Positions 1 through 8,037 of a stretch of 27,820 nucleotides of DNA are shown here, piece by piece. Made by a program: the position numbers and the translations under genes. Origin of the DNA: Clostridiaceae bacterium (lineage in GTDB: Bacteria > Bacillota > Clostridia > Saccharofermentanales > DTU023); NCBI GenBank assembly GCA_012728535.1, contig JAAYEX010000076.1, positions 1 to 27,820 of the forward strand. Reading direction: 5' to 3'. Position 1 is the first letter of the stretch, and every line of letters starts with the position of its first letter. Under the pieces are notes generated by a model, which was not told the DNA's origin, made no database searches, and worked only from the letters and a program-made list of their open reading frames with translations.

Positions 1-1459
1 AAATGGCCGGGGACGCTGTACTGCCTCCGTCACAGAACTTAACAGTCTTCAGGGCTCCTAGGCTGCCATCGGAATTAACATTCAGGCGATGCAGGGAACC
101 GTCTTGCTGTGATATGAAATACACCTGATTAGCACGCGGGACCATTGTTGTACGGATTGCCGGGGACAAACCATCGGAGGCAAGAGGCAAAACCATCCGG
201 TCTACTATATTTCCATTTGCAGCATTAAAAGCGAATATCTCGCCCATGTCGTTGCCGACCACCACAACTCCGTTTACCAAGGCAGCGCCACTCCAGTAGA
301 AGCCGGTTTCAGTCGAGGAGTGCTCCCAGACAGTGCTGCCATCTGCGAGACTAATGGCGCGGAAAGAACCGCCATAAGAACGGGGACTCCAGCCTACTGT
401 ACATGTCCCCTGATAAACCAGGCCGTTTACAGCCTTAAGTGTCGTCAGCGACTGCTGGTCATGAGCTTCCATCTCATCAGTATCAGGATTCGGCAGCAAA
501 ATCTGCTCCGGGGCATGCGCGATCCAAACGGTGGTCAGTGTGTCAGCCGTAAGTGCCTGCACTTTACCGTATTTCATCGGAACCAGCAGCAGGCCGTCAG
601 CATAGGCCGGGCGGGAGGTTGAATCAATCATGAACTCGAGTTTGGCCTGCGCATTGACTGAGCCGTCCTTGTTAAGTTTATAAAGGGTATCGGAGAAAAC
701 CACGTAGATCCAGTCACCGACCTGAAGCGGATCAGAGAAAGAATCCATCCAGCCGCCTTCTTTTTGAAAGGTAAAGCTTGTGCCCTTGGCGTAGAGATCA
801 ATTTCTATAGGCAATTCTTTCACACTGCTGTGATCCATGGAACCGCCAAATGCCGGCCACCAAGATGTCAAATACGAAGGTCTTGCTGCATAGGCATCCG
901 GGTTGATCAGGCTTGGAGCAACTTCTTCAGCGGGGGTAAATTTGTCAGGGTGTCCACTATAGTCTTGCTGCCAGTCGTTAATAAAATACCAGCGGATCTC
1001 ATCACCTTCCTGAACGACATACTCACTTGCCCCGGTCGGCGCCCAGGCATCATTCAGTGACCACATCCAGCCGTAAGCACTGCCATTTGTCACGCCGCCT
1101 TCTAACTCGAACTGGGTCGTGTTCTCAGCAGGAGGAGTAATTTTGTTCAAATAGTCCCCAAAATCAGAAGACGCATATGACACGGTATAGTTGTTTGCAG
1201 CCAGAAGACTGTCAGTAAGGTCTTGGGCATTAGTGCCTGCAGCTTCGCTGAAGGGGACTTCCAGCCATATTTCATACGGGTTTTCTTCGGGCGACGGATT
1301 GAGAGAGGATCCGACAAGGACGAAGGTCCCGTTGACCATGTCTTCCGATGCTGTCAGAATACTATCTTCCTCAGACGCATAAACCTGCACCGGGAATATG
1401 CTGGCGATCATCAATAAACTGATGAGTAAAGCGGCTAATTTCTTTCTGTGGTTCTTCAT
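1..1459 (-). CDS. Exported DUF4430 plus beta-propeller protein, 3' end missing
   Basis: The reading frame is open from an ATG at 1459 to the left edge, so only the first 486 residues are visible. An AGGAGGA site precedes the start. Residues 1-29 form a typical signal peptide: KNHRKK, a hydrophobic core, then a VYA-like cleavage site before SEED. Residues of about 55-165 resemble DUF4430, the fold shared with the C-terminal domain of transcobalamin and intrinsic factor, including the aromatic stretch YGWMWSLNDAW and a later GDEIRWYF. From about residue 225 onward there are PQQ-type propeller repeats, for example FRAISLADGSTVWE and GEIFAFNAANGNIVDR. The gene lies behind a cobalamin riboswitch, so I infer a surface protein made when B12 is scarce, possibly binding or presenting corrinoids. 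No enzymatic residues are evident. Family and export are well supported; the B12-binding role is inference from context. Confidence 0.85.
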   Translation of the reverse strand, partial: MKNHRKKLAALLISLLMIASIFPVQVYASEEDSILTASEDMVNGTFVLVGSSLNPSPEENPYEIWLEVPFSEAAGTNAQDLTDSLLAANNYTVSYASSDFGDYLNKITPPAENTTQFELEGGVTNGSAYGWMWSLNDAWAPTGASEYVVQEGDEIRWYFINDWQQDYSGHPDKFTPAEEVAPSLINPDAYAARPSYLTSWWPAFGGSMDHSSVKELPIEIDLYAKGTSFTFQKEGGWMDSFSDPLQVGDWIYVVFSDTLYKLNKDGSVNAQAKLEFMIDSTSRPAYADGLLLVPMKYGKVQALTADTLTTVWIAHAPEQILLPNPDTDEMEAHDQQSLTTLKAVNGLVYQGTCTVGWSPRSYGGSFRAISLADGSTVWEHSSTETGFYWSGAALVNGVVVVGNDMGEIFAFNAANGNIVDRMVLPLASDGLSPAIRTTMVPRANQVYFISQQDGSLHRLNVNSDGSLGALKTVKFCDGGSTASPAI

Positions 1460-1499
1460 TAATTCCTCCTCCGGGTTAATAAGTTGTCTCCCTAATTTC

Positions 1500-1538
1500 C
1501 CTGAAAATAATAAAAGCTACAAATACCAGATTTGTAGC
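1500..1538 (-). terminator. Intrinsic terminator in the riboswitch leader
   Basis: A perfect 9-bp stem (1516-1524 with 1530-1538, GCTACAAAT and its complement, 5-nt loop) is followed on the - strand by TTTTATTATTTT. It lies after the cobalamin aptamer and before the start codon at 1459, where a transcriptional expression platform would be. A second hairpin, GGAAACAA/TTGTTTTCC at 1566-1589, lies between aptamer and terminator and may act as the switching helix. Confidence 0.75.
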
Positions 1539-1595
1539 CGTTTACACATTTCTTATATACTCAGGGGAAACAATGGTCCGTTGTTTTCCTTCTGT

Positions 1596-1769
1596 TGGAG
1601 TTGCAGATCGGTCTTCTGGCTCATGACTTGGTCTTTCCCCTTAACTCCGCCTTCCCGACAAAGGTCAGTGGCTGGCCCAGGCCCGGAGTTAACTAGTCAC
1701 TTACAGCGGCGGCACCGCACAGGTTTTGCACCTGTTTCCCATATAGTTTTCACTATAATCCGTACTCCA
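1596..1769 (-). ncRNA. Cobalamin riboswitch (B12 aptamer)
   Basis: Read on the - strand, the segment carries the hallmarks of the adenosylcobalamin aptamer. These are GGGAAACAGGTG followed by CAAAACCTGTGCGGTGCC, the core CCGCCGCTGTAAG, the B12-box-like GCCACTG, and the closing GAGCCAGAAGACC before CTGCAACTCC. The outer helix pairs TGGAGT (1764-1769) with ACTCCA (1596-1601). A promoter about 40 nt upstream and an intrinsic terminator downstream complete the leader. It should repress the DUF4430/propeller gene when cobalamin is plentiful. Identification is by conserved motif; no covariance model was run. Confidence 0.95.
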
Positions 1770-1807
1770 TGCAGACAATCACTCTCCGTGATCGTCATTG
1801 TGGCTAA

Positions 1808-1836
1808 AGTATAGATTCTCCCCCCCAGACCGTCAA
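1808..1836 (-). promoter_or_regulatory. Sigma-A-type promoter of the riboswitch-controlled gene
   Basis: On the - strand TTGACG (1831-1836) and TATACT (1808-1813) are separated by exactly 17 nt. Transcription would begin near 1801, about 30 nt before the aptamer. The spacer contains a run of seven G residues. It is divergent from the arsR promoter, with only 19 nt between the two -35 boxes. Confidence 0.75.
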
Positions 1837-1855
1837 GTCTAAGCGGATCTTATGC

Positions 1856-1884
1856 TTGACAATTCCACTATGTTTTTGTATCAT
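1856..1884 (+). promoter_or_regulatory. Sigma-A-type promoter of arsR and the zinc ATPase gene
   Basis: TTGACA (1856-1861) and TATCAT (1879-1884) have a 17-nt spacer. The predicted start near 1891 falls at the edge of the inverted repeat proposed as the ArsR operator, which fits repression by blocking polymerase. Confidence 0.75.
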
Positions 1885-1892
1885 CAATTTAA

Positions 1893-1914
1893 CACTTGAG
1901 CAACTATCAAAATG
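1893..1914 (+). promoter_or_regulatory. Candidate ArsR/SmtB operator
   Basis: An imperfect inverted repeat is centred on TTGA-N7-TCAA (1896-1899 and 1907-1910), with partial extension outward (CACTTGA against TCAAAATG). It sits just after the -10 box and before the arsR ribosome site. SmtB-family operators are imperfect repeats of this general form in this position. The match is short, so this is a proposal only. Confidence 0.4.
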
Positions 1915-1933
1915 ATCTGCAATTGGAGGAATT

Positions 1934-2275
1934 ATGATACAAGAAGAAATGGGTAAATGTCGTTGTGATTTGCCGGTAATCAGGGAAAACATGCCCGGAA
2001 AAGATGAAATGTCACGACTGGCTGATCTCTTTGCTGTCATGGGTGACAGCACACGCGTCCGGATCATCTCAGCTCTGCGCCTGAGTGAACTCTGTGTCAG
2101 CGATCTGGCAATGCTTTTATCATTGTCTGACTCGGCAATTTCTCATCAGCTACGCATTTTGCGGCAGAACAATTTGGTCAAGGCCAGGCGGGATGGGAAA
2201 TACATCTATTACAGTCTCTCCGACGATCACGTGACAGAAATATATGATGTCGGCAAAGAACATATTAACGAATAA
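1934..2275 (+). CDS. ArsR/SmtB-family metal-sensing repressor
   Basis: A 113-residue winged-helix repressor of usual length for the family, with a GGAGG site five nucleotides before the ATG. The helix-turn-helix spans about residues 50-80 (ELCVSDLA, then SDSAISHQLRIL). The C-terminal helix has a complete alpha-5 zinc/cobalt site, D97-x-H99-x10-H110-x2-E113, ending exactly at the last residue. Cys9 and Cys11 near the N-terminus plus Cys54 in ELCVSD recall the alpha-3N cadmium/lead site of CadC, but the second cysteine of the usual ELCVCD is Ser56. It should repress itself and the ATPase gene 34 nt downstream until metal binds. Zinc is the best supported ligand; cadmium or lead response is possible. 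Confidence 0.92.
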   Translation: MIQEEMGKCRCDLPVIRENMPGKDEMSRLADLFAVMGDSTRVRIISALRLSELCVSDLAMLLSLSDSAISHQLRILRQNNLVKARRDGKYIYYSLSDDHVTEIYDVGKEHINE

Positions 2276-2309
2276 CGTATATTTTTTATAAGAAGTAAAT
2301 GGTCAGCAA

Positions 2310-4493
2310 ATGAGCAAAAATGTTTTAAAAAACAAGGATAAAAATCTCAACCGCAAGGACGATTTTCATATAGAAGAAGAAACAAAACGAAGCAAAATCG
2401 TGTTGACGTCTTCTTGTGACGGTGATTCTTGTAGCTTGGGTCATAGCCATAATCACGGTCACGACCACGATCATGATCACGGAAGTGAGGGCGAGGGGAA
2501 GTTTACTCTCATTCTTCTTTTCGTTTCCATAGGGGCCTTCATCGGCGGTCTCATTGCAAATTATCTATTTGATGCAGGATCTGTCAGCATCATCCTCATG
2601 ATTGTCGCCTGGCTTCTGGCCGGATACAGGGTAATAATAAATGCTGTAAAAAAGCTCTTATTCGGTTTTATCATGGACGAGGAATTCCTCATGTCTGCAG
2701 CCACCGTAGGTGCCGTCATCCTGGGAGAATATCCTGAAGCTGCATTGGTAATGATTCTCTACCAGATTGGTGAAAACCTGGAGCATTTCGCTGTGGGTAA
2801 ATCGCGACAGTCCATAACTGATTTATTGGACATTGCCGCCCCCTACGCCAACCTTGTCACTGCTGAGGGCGTCAAGCGGATTGACCCGGCCGAAATTAGA
2901 GTTGGAGACATTCTGGAAATCCAACCGGGTGAGCTTATTCCGACTGACGGAGTTGTTGTAAGTGGCCTGAGCAGTATCAACACAGCGGCTATAAGTGGTG
3001 AGTCAGTGCCCATGGAAGCAGGAGAAGGCAGTCAGGTTCTCAGCGGCAGCGTCAATGGTGATGGGCTTTTGCGTATGAAAGCAAACACTGTTTACGCTGA
3101 ATCCACCGCTAGCCGCGTTATGGATATGGTTAACGAAGCCTCTTCGCGCAAGGCAGACACCGCAACTTTGGTCAGGCGTTTTTCAAAAATCTATACACCT
3201 ATTGTTGTCCTTCTGGCCATCCTGATCTCAGTCATTCCGCCTTTGCTTCTGGACCAGAGTTTTTCTACCTGGGTTTACCGCGGACTTATCTTCCTTGTTG
3301 TCTCCTGCCCCTGCGCCTTTGTCATCTCAGTTCCTCTTACCTTTGTTTCAGGCATAGGTATGGCTTCACGTCATGGAGTTTTAGTGCGGGGAGGCACGGA
3401 TTTGGAAAGTCTTGCCAATCTGAAAACCCTGGCTTTTGATAAGACCGGCACCCTTACCGAGGGAAAGTTCAGCGTTATCGCCAGTCACGCCGAAGAAGAT
3501 ATAGATAAGCAAGCCTTTATTGCTCTGGCAGGCACTATGGAGCAAAGCTTCACACACCCGATTGCCCAAAGCATTGTCTCACATGCGGAATCCCTCGGCC
3601 TCACCCTGTCATCCGAAGGCCTCTCCGATATCATTTCTTTACCCGGACACGGGGTTCGCGGTGTAATTGACAGTTCCAACGGGCTCAGGCTCCCCATTGA
3701 AATGCCGGCAACCGTTTACCTGGGCAATGCTGCTCTAATGAAGATGTTGGGACTGCACGAAAGCGCTCTGGCTGACGGCTGCGAAGGACAGGCCTGGACC
3801 ATGAGTCATGTGGCGATAGTGCCGGGATTAAGGGACACCCGTTCTTACGAAGAGGTTAAAGCAGGTCCGCCTTCAACTGAGATTCGTTATCTGGGACATA
3901 TTGTGATCCGTGATGAGCTAAAAGCCGAAGCAGCTCAAACCATCGCTGCCCTGCGTAAAGAAGGCGTAGAACGCATCGCACTTCTGACCGGAGACAACGA
4001 AGTTTTCGCACGCGAAGTAGCTAAAGAGGCCGGCATAGACGAGGTGCATGCCTCTCTTCTGCCACAGGATAAGGTCGCCTGGATGGAAGAAGTGCATGAA
4101 GATGAAAGTAATGGAAGGACCGGCTTTGTCGGTGATGGCATAAACGACGCACCAGTGCTCATGACAGCCGATGTCGGTGTGGCCATGGGAGGCTTAGGCA
4201 GCGATGCCGCCATAGAAGCCGCCGATGTGGTACTGATGCAGGACAAGCTGTCTGCTCTGCTTAAGGGCGTGATTATTTCGAAAAAAACCATGAATATTGC
4301 CCGCCAGAATATAATTTTCGCCCTGGGGGTCAAGTTCCTCTTCCTCCTGCTGGCGGCTGTCGGCTATATGCCTATGTGGCTGGCGGTTTTTGCTGATGTA
4401 GGAGTAACCCTCTTGGTTATCCTCAACTGTTTCCGCATCTTCCGCATCTCCCGTCTTCAAAGGATTGAGAAACTCCACAAAAGCAGAACTTAA
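2310..4493 (+). CDS. zntA: P1B-type zinc/cadmium/lead-exporting ATPase
   Basis: A 727-residue heavy-metal pump that exports divalent metal across the membrane using ATP. Visible motifs in order: a His-rich N-terminus (H45 to H57, alternating His/Asp, with Cys36 and Cys41), the actuator SGES at 229-232, the metal-binding CPC at 333-335, the phosphorylated Asp377 in DKTGT, the HP pair at 416-417 and GDGINDAP at 608-615. Lys675 in the seventh and Asp696 in the eighth membrane helix match the residue pair typical of zinc/cadmium/lead (P1B-2) pumps. There is no classical N-terminal GxxCxxC domain; the His-rich tail appears to replace it. The ATP-binding region around residues 455-530 is poorly conserved. 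A five-codon frame (ATG at 2299, MVSK then TGA) overlaps this start as ATGA, so translation may be coupled. CadA is an alternative name. Confidence 0.93.
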   Translation: MSKNVLKNKDKNLNRKDDFHIEEETKRSKIVLTSSCDGDSCSLGHSHNHGHDHDHDHGSEGEGKFTLILLFVSIGAFIGGLIANYLFDAGSVSIILMIVAWLLAGYRVIINAVKKLLFGFIMDEEFLMSAATVGAVILGEYPEAALVMILYQIGENLEHFAVGKSRQSITDLLDIAAPYANLVTAEGVKRIDPAEIRVGDILEIQPGELIPTDGVVVSGLSSINTAAISGESVPMEAGEGSQVLSGSVNGDGLLRMKANTVYAESTASRVMDMVNEASSRKADTATLVRRFSKIYTPIVVLLAILISVIPPLLLDQSFSTWVYRGLIFLVVSCPCAFVISVPLTFVSGIGMASRHGVLVRGGTDLESLANLKTLAFDKTGTLTEGKFSVIASHAEEDIDKQAFIALAGTMEQSFTHPIAQSIVSHAESLGLTLSSEGLSDIISLPGHGVRGVIDSSNGLRLPIEMPATVYLGNAALMKMLGLHESALADGCEGQAWTMSHVAIVPGLRDTRSYEEVKAGPPSTEIRYLGHIVIRDELKAEAAQTIAALRKEGVERIALLTGDNEVFAREVAKEAGIDEVHASLLPQDKVAWMEEVHEDESNGRTGFVGDGINDAPVLMTADVGVAMGGLGSDAAIEAADVVLMQDKLSALLKGVIISKKTMNIARQNIIFALGVKFLFLLLAAVGYMPMWLAVFADVGVTLLVILNCFRIFRISRLQRIEKLHKSRT

Positions 4494-4524
4494 AAGGCAT
4501 AGCCATCGGCATCAGACTTGTAAA

Positions 4525-4557
4525 AGGCCCCGGACAAACAAATCCGGGGCCTCTTTT
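4525..4557. terminator. Bidirectional intrinsic terminator between zntA and bmpA
   Basis: A perfect 10-bp stem (4525-4534 with 4543-4552, AGGCCCCGGA) has an 8-nt loop. It is followed on the + strand by CTTTTCTTT and on the - strand by TTTTA. It lies between two convergent genes and can end both transcripts. Confidence 0.85.
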
Positions 4558-4580
4558 CTTTGCTTGGTTTTAAGCAAGTT

Positions 4581-5714
4581 TTACTTAATGTTTTCAACAG
4601 TAACGAGAGATAATACGAGATCTGTCGGTTCTAGAATCTGTTCGCCACTTGCATCCTGGTCTTTGGTGATTTCAATGCTGCCGGCGACCAGTTTCGCATA
4701 GACCGCATCATAGTCAGCCTGTTTGAAATTCTTAAAGCGGGCATTTTCCATGGAGATCATGGTGTAGCCCTGGGTTGCGTCAAGTGTTACTGCCTTGCCG
4801 CCTTCCCAGCTTCCGTCATAAATGCTGGCAATAGCGTCATTAACTGATTTTTTCAAGTTTTTCATGGCTGACGTGATGACTGTATCTGATTCAGCATATT
4901 GGTCAACGTCAACACCGATAACTTTTGCATCAGCCTTTTCAGCAGCCTTCATAACTGAGGTTCCGACCGCGCCGCCACAGGCAAAGATCACTTCCGTTCC
5001 TTCCTGATACCAGGAAGCTGCTTTTGATTCATTCTCCGGGCTGGCATCGAAGTTGCCGACATAGGTGTATTTAACATTGACGTCACCGGCAGCCAGGCCC
5101 AATTCAGCAGCAGCGTCATCAGCACCATCCAGGAAGCCATAGCCGAAACGGACAACTGCAGGTACCGCCATACCGCCCATGAAGCCGAGTTCACGATAGC
5201 CTTCGTGAACTGCCGCGTAGCCGGCCAGATAGCCGGACTCCTCTTCAGCGTAAAGGATACCGATTACGTTGTCTGAAATGTCCGGTACGTAATCGCCCGC
5301 ATGTGGATAGCCATCAAGCAAGATGAAGTGAACATCAGGGAACTGATTCTGTACTGTATGAATCGGTCCTTCAAAGAGGAAGCCCGGTGTTACGATAATT
5401 TTAGCTCCGCCTTCAATGGCCAGGTTTATGGAGTTAATGGAAGCTGCATCAGACTTTTCTGTCGGCTGGAAATACTTAAAGGTTTTGTCATTGTCTATGG
5501 CGTATTGTACAACGCCTTCCCAGGAACCCTGGTTGAACGACTTGTCATCAATGGTACCTACGTCTGTAATCAATGCGATCTCAGCATTGCCTTTTGAATC
5601 CTGTTTACCTTCTTTGTGTAATGAATCTTCTTCTTTTTTGTTGCCGCAGGCAGCGATGATGCCAAGCATCATCACCAGTGCCAGCATAAGGGCAAAAATT
5701 TTCTTTCTATTCAT
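4581..5714 (-). CDS. bmpA: BMP-family nucleoside-binding lipoprotein of an ABC importer
   Basis: A 377-residue solute-binding protein. Residues 1-23 are a lipoprotein signal with lipobox I-A-A-C23, so the mature protein should be lipid-anchored outside the membrane. The body matches the Bmp/PnrA family, with ALITDVGTIDDKSFNQGSW near the mature N-terminus and later FGYGFLDG and VIGVDVDQ. Known members bind purine or pyrimidine nucleosides. An AGGAGG site lies six nucleotides before the ATG. It is the last gene of the nupO-nupP-nupQ-pdp-bmpA operon, 53 nt after pdp, a gap holding a small inverted repeat. Binding proteins of such operons often need higher output than the membrane parts, but no internal promoter is obvious. 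The exact nucleoside preference cannot be read from sequence. Confidence 0.93.
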   Translation of the reverse strand: MNRKKIFALMLALVMMLGIIAACGNKKEEDSLHKEGKQDSKGNAEIALITDVGTIDDKSFNQGSWEGVVQYAIDNDKTFKYFQPTEKSDAASINSINLAIEGGAKIIVTPGFLFEGPIHTVQNQFPDVHFILLDGYPHAGDYVPDISDNVIGILYAEEESGYLAGYAAVHEGYRELGFMGGMAVPAVVRFGYGFLDGADDAAAELGLAAGDVNVKYTYVGNFDASPENESKAASWYQEGTEVIFACGGAVGTSVMKAAEKADAKVIGVDVDQYAESDTVITSAMKNLKKSVNDAIASIYDGSWEGGKAVTLDATQGYTMISMENARFKNFKQADYDAVYAKLVAGSIEITKDQDASGEQILEPTDLVLSLVTVENIK

Positions 5715-5729
5715 TTTCTTCCTCCTAAG

Positions 5730-5759
5730 GTCTGATATTGACTTTGCCTCGTGTCAGAC
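5730..5759 (-). repeat. Inverted repeat in the pdp-bmpA gap
   Basis: GTCTGA and TCAGAC (5730-5735 and 5754-5759) can form a 6-bp stem around an 18-nt loop, just upstream of the bmpA ribosome site. No T-run follows, so it is not a normal terminator. It could stabilise the bmpA end of the mRNA or affect its translation. Confidence 0.4.
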
Positions 5760-5767
5760 TAAGTGTT

Positions 5768-7084
5768 TTAGCTGTTATCCTTCGCGTATACACGTGCGAG
5801 AATAAGGGCTTTACTTTCTGCTTTTTCTTGAGTAAACACGTAGGCCGACTCTAATTTCGACTTCGCAGAGGGCAATAATGCCTCATCATCCGTATAGAGT
5901 ACAGCCAGTGTCTCGCCTTTCTTTACCTGTTCACCGCTGCGACGATGAAGTCTGATTCCTGCTGAAGGCTGAACTTGATCATCCATTTTCAAACGACCGG
6001 CGCCCAGCATGGATGATGCGATACCGCAGGCCTCAGTATCCATCTGGCTGATCCAACCGCTTTGTGGTGCTAATAGTTCAGCTGAATATTTCGGCTGAGG
6101 CAAAATGCTGATATCCTCTGTAATCCGGGGATCACCGCCTTGTGCTCCTACCATTTGAGCCAAGCATTCCAGTGCTTTACCTGAAGCAACTGCTTCCCGG
6201 ACAAGTACATCGTAATCTTCACCTGAATCGGGATCAGCCAGCTTAAGCAATTCAGAACTCAGCGCAAAACACAATTCGCGCAGGTCTTCCGGGCCTTCAT
6301 CTTTCAAAACCTGAATGACTTCAGGTATTTCAATTGCATTGCCGATACATTGTCCCAGAGGTCGGTCCATATCCGTAACCAGAGCTGCTGTTCTGCGCCC
6401 GGCACCTTCACCGATATCAACCATGGTCTGGGCCAGTTCCACAGCATCCTCCACATTTTTCATAAAGGCGCCGCTACCACATTTAACATCTAAGACTATA
6501 ATATCACTTCCCGCTGCCAGTTTTTTGCTCATGATGGAGCCGGCAATCAAAGGTATGGAATCCACTGTAGCAGTGACATCACGCAGGGCATACAGCTTCT
6601 TATCACCCGGTGCCAAATCTGCAGTCTGTCCGATGATGGCAATGCCGATGCTCTGAACTTGTTCGATAAATTTCTGCTCAGACAGCTCGGTGCTAAAGCC
6701 GGGTATCGCTTCCAGCTTGTCAAGTGTGCCGCCTGTATGCCCTAAACCGCGTCCGCTCATTTTTGCTAATTTCAGGCCACAGGCTGCGACAATCGGTCCG
6801 ACTATGAGCGAGGTCTTATCTCCGACACCGCCGGTCGAGTGCTTGTCCACCTTGCATCCCTCAATCGCGGACAAATCCACCTGATCACCTGAGAGCACCA
6901 ATGCCTGTGTAAAGTCCAACGTTTCTTTTTTACTCATGCCCCGGAAATAAACAGCCATCAGCCAGGCAGAGATCTGGTAGTCCGGAATCTCTCCACTCAC
7001 ATAAGCATCAATGATGAAACGAAGTTCTTCTTCGCTATGAGTGCCGCCGTCACGCTTTTTCTTGATTAAATCGTAAATTCGCAT
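5768..7084 (-). CDS. pdp: Pyrimidine-nucleoside phosphorylase
   Basis: A 438-residue enzyme that splits uridine, thymidine or deoxyuridine with phosphate into base and (deoxy)ribose 1-phosphate in the cytoplasm. The family signature SGRGLGHTGGTLDKLE is at residues 110-125, preceded by the phosphate-binding KHSTGGVGDKTS at 81-92. Length matches the roughly 435-residue Bacillus-type enzyme. The start ATG overlaps the nupQ stop codon (TAATG) and has only a weak ribosome site, so it is probably translated by coupling. Its place between the permease genes and the binding-protein gene indicates that imported nucleosides are used at once. Thymidine phosphorylase DeoA is a close relative, but the broad-specificity name fits Bacillota better. 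Confidence 0.94.
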   Translation of the reverse strand: MRIYDLIKKKRDGGTHSEEELRFIIDAYVSGEIPDYQISAWLMAVYFRGMSKKETLDFTQALVLSGDQVDLSAIEGCKVDKHSTGGVGDKTSLIVGPIVAACGLKLAKMSGRGLGHTGGTLDKLEAIPGFSTELSEQKFIEQVQSIGIAIIGQTADLAPGDKKLYALRDVTATVDSIPLIAGSIMSKKLAAGSDIIVLDVKCGSGAFMKNVEDAVELAQTMVDIGEGAGRRTAALVTDMDRPLGQCIGNAIEIPEVIQVLKDEGPEDLRELCFALSSELLKLADPDSGEDYDVLVREAVASGKALECLAQMVGAQGGDPRITEDISILPQPKYSAELLAPQSGWISQMDTEACGIASSMLGAGRLKMDDQVQPSAGIRLHRRSGEQVKKGETLAVLYTDDEALLPSAKSKLESAYVFTQEKAESKALILARVYAKDNS

Positions 7085-8037
7085 TAGCGCCCCGTCTTCT
7101 CGTATGGTATTCCCTCAGCTGCCGGTGCCTGTGAACGTTTAGACATGAAAATCAAGACGATCAAAGTGGCAATGTAAGGAATCATTTTATATACCGTTGA
7201 AGGAATGGGAAGCTCCTTTATACCCGGAATTGCTGAATAAGCTGAAGCGATTGTCTTCATTAATCCGAAAAAGAAAGCGGCTCCCAGGATTTTAGGTGAT
7301 CTCCACTGGCCGAAAATCATTACGGCCAGCGACAGGAAGCCGTAGCCGTATACCGTAGCGTTCGATTCAGTTGAAGTCGGGACAACAAAAGCCAGGCCTC
7401 CGATACCTGCAAGAAGACCTGAAATCAGGGTCCCGGCCCAGCGCATACGCTGGACATCAATACCGACCGTGTCAGCTGCTCCCGGATGTTCACCGCAAGC
7501 CCGCAGACGAAGGCCGAAAGGAGTTCTTTGAATCACAAACCAAGCTATAAAGAAGATCAGAAACCCTATATAAGTCGTAATATAGGCATTTTGAAACAAA
7601 AGCGGTCCGATTAGAGGAATGTCACCCAATAACGGTACTTTACGGATAAAAAATGTATCCCTGAACTGTACTTGCTGGGTTCCGAATATCAGACGAGCTG
7701 CAAAGATGGCAAAAGCGGGAGCGAACATGTTCATGGCTGTACCGCTGATGACCTGATTAGCTTTGAGATTGATAGAAGCGAAGGCATGGAAGATTGTAAA
7801 TAGAAAACCTGATAATCCTGCCACCAGCATCGCCAGCAGAAGCAAGCCCTGTCCCGACATGTTACCCTGCATCTGGTTGATAAAGAGAGTGCCGGTGAAG
7901 GCTCCCATAATCATACCGCCGTCCAGACCGACGTTAATAACACCACTGCGTTCTGAATACATTCCGCCCATGGCAACAACAAGCAGCGGCACTGAAAAGA
8001 TCATGGTCTGTTGCATAATAAAGGCAATGGTTGTCAT
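7084..8037 (-). CDS. nupQ: Nucleoside ABC transporter permease (second subunit)
   Basis: A 317-residue integral membrane protein of the branched-chain amino acid/sugar permease superfamily (BPD_transp_2), with about eight to ten hydrophobic helices. The N-terminal GGMYSERSGVINVGLDGGMIMGAF is the typical opening of the YufQ/NupQ type. It forms the channel together with the preceding permease. The start overlaps the upstream stop as ATGA, and a GGGAGG site is present, showing tight coupling. The residue motif RACGEHPGAADTVGI in the cytoplasmic loop matches the family's ATPase-coupling region. Assignment to nucleosides rests on the linked bmpA and pdp genes. Confidence 0.9.
   Translation of the reverse strand: MTTIAFIMQQTMIFSVPLLVVAMGGMYSERSGVINVGLDGGMIMGAFTGTLFINQMQGNMSGQGLLLLAMLVAGLSGFLFTIFHAFASINLKANQVISGTAMNMFAPAFAIFAARLIFGTQQVQFRDTFFIRKVPLLGDIPLIGPLLFQNAYITTYIGFLIFFIAWFVIQRTPFGLRLRACGEHPGAADTVGIDVQRMRWAGTLISGLLAGIGGLAFVVPTSTESNATVYGYGFLSLAVMIFGQWRSPKILGAAFFFGLMKTIASAYSAIPGIKELPIPSTVYKMIPYIATLIVLIFMSKRSQAPAAEGIPYEKTGR

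Noticed and set aside
1398..1814. Open frame of 138 residues on the + strand
   Set aside because: It lies antisense to the signal-peptide region of the DUF4430 gene and across the cobalamin riboswitch, has no ribosome site, and its composition is not protein-like.
3935..4333. Open frame of 132 residues on the - strand within zntA
   Set aside because: It is antisense to the conserved GDGIND region of the ATPase, and is Ser/Ala/Thr-rich without any recognisable motif.
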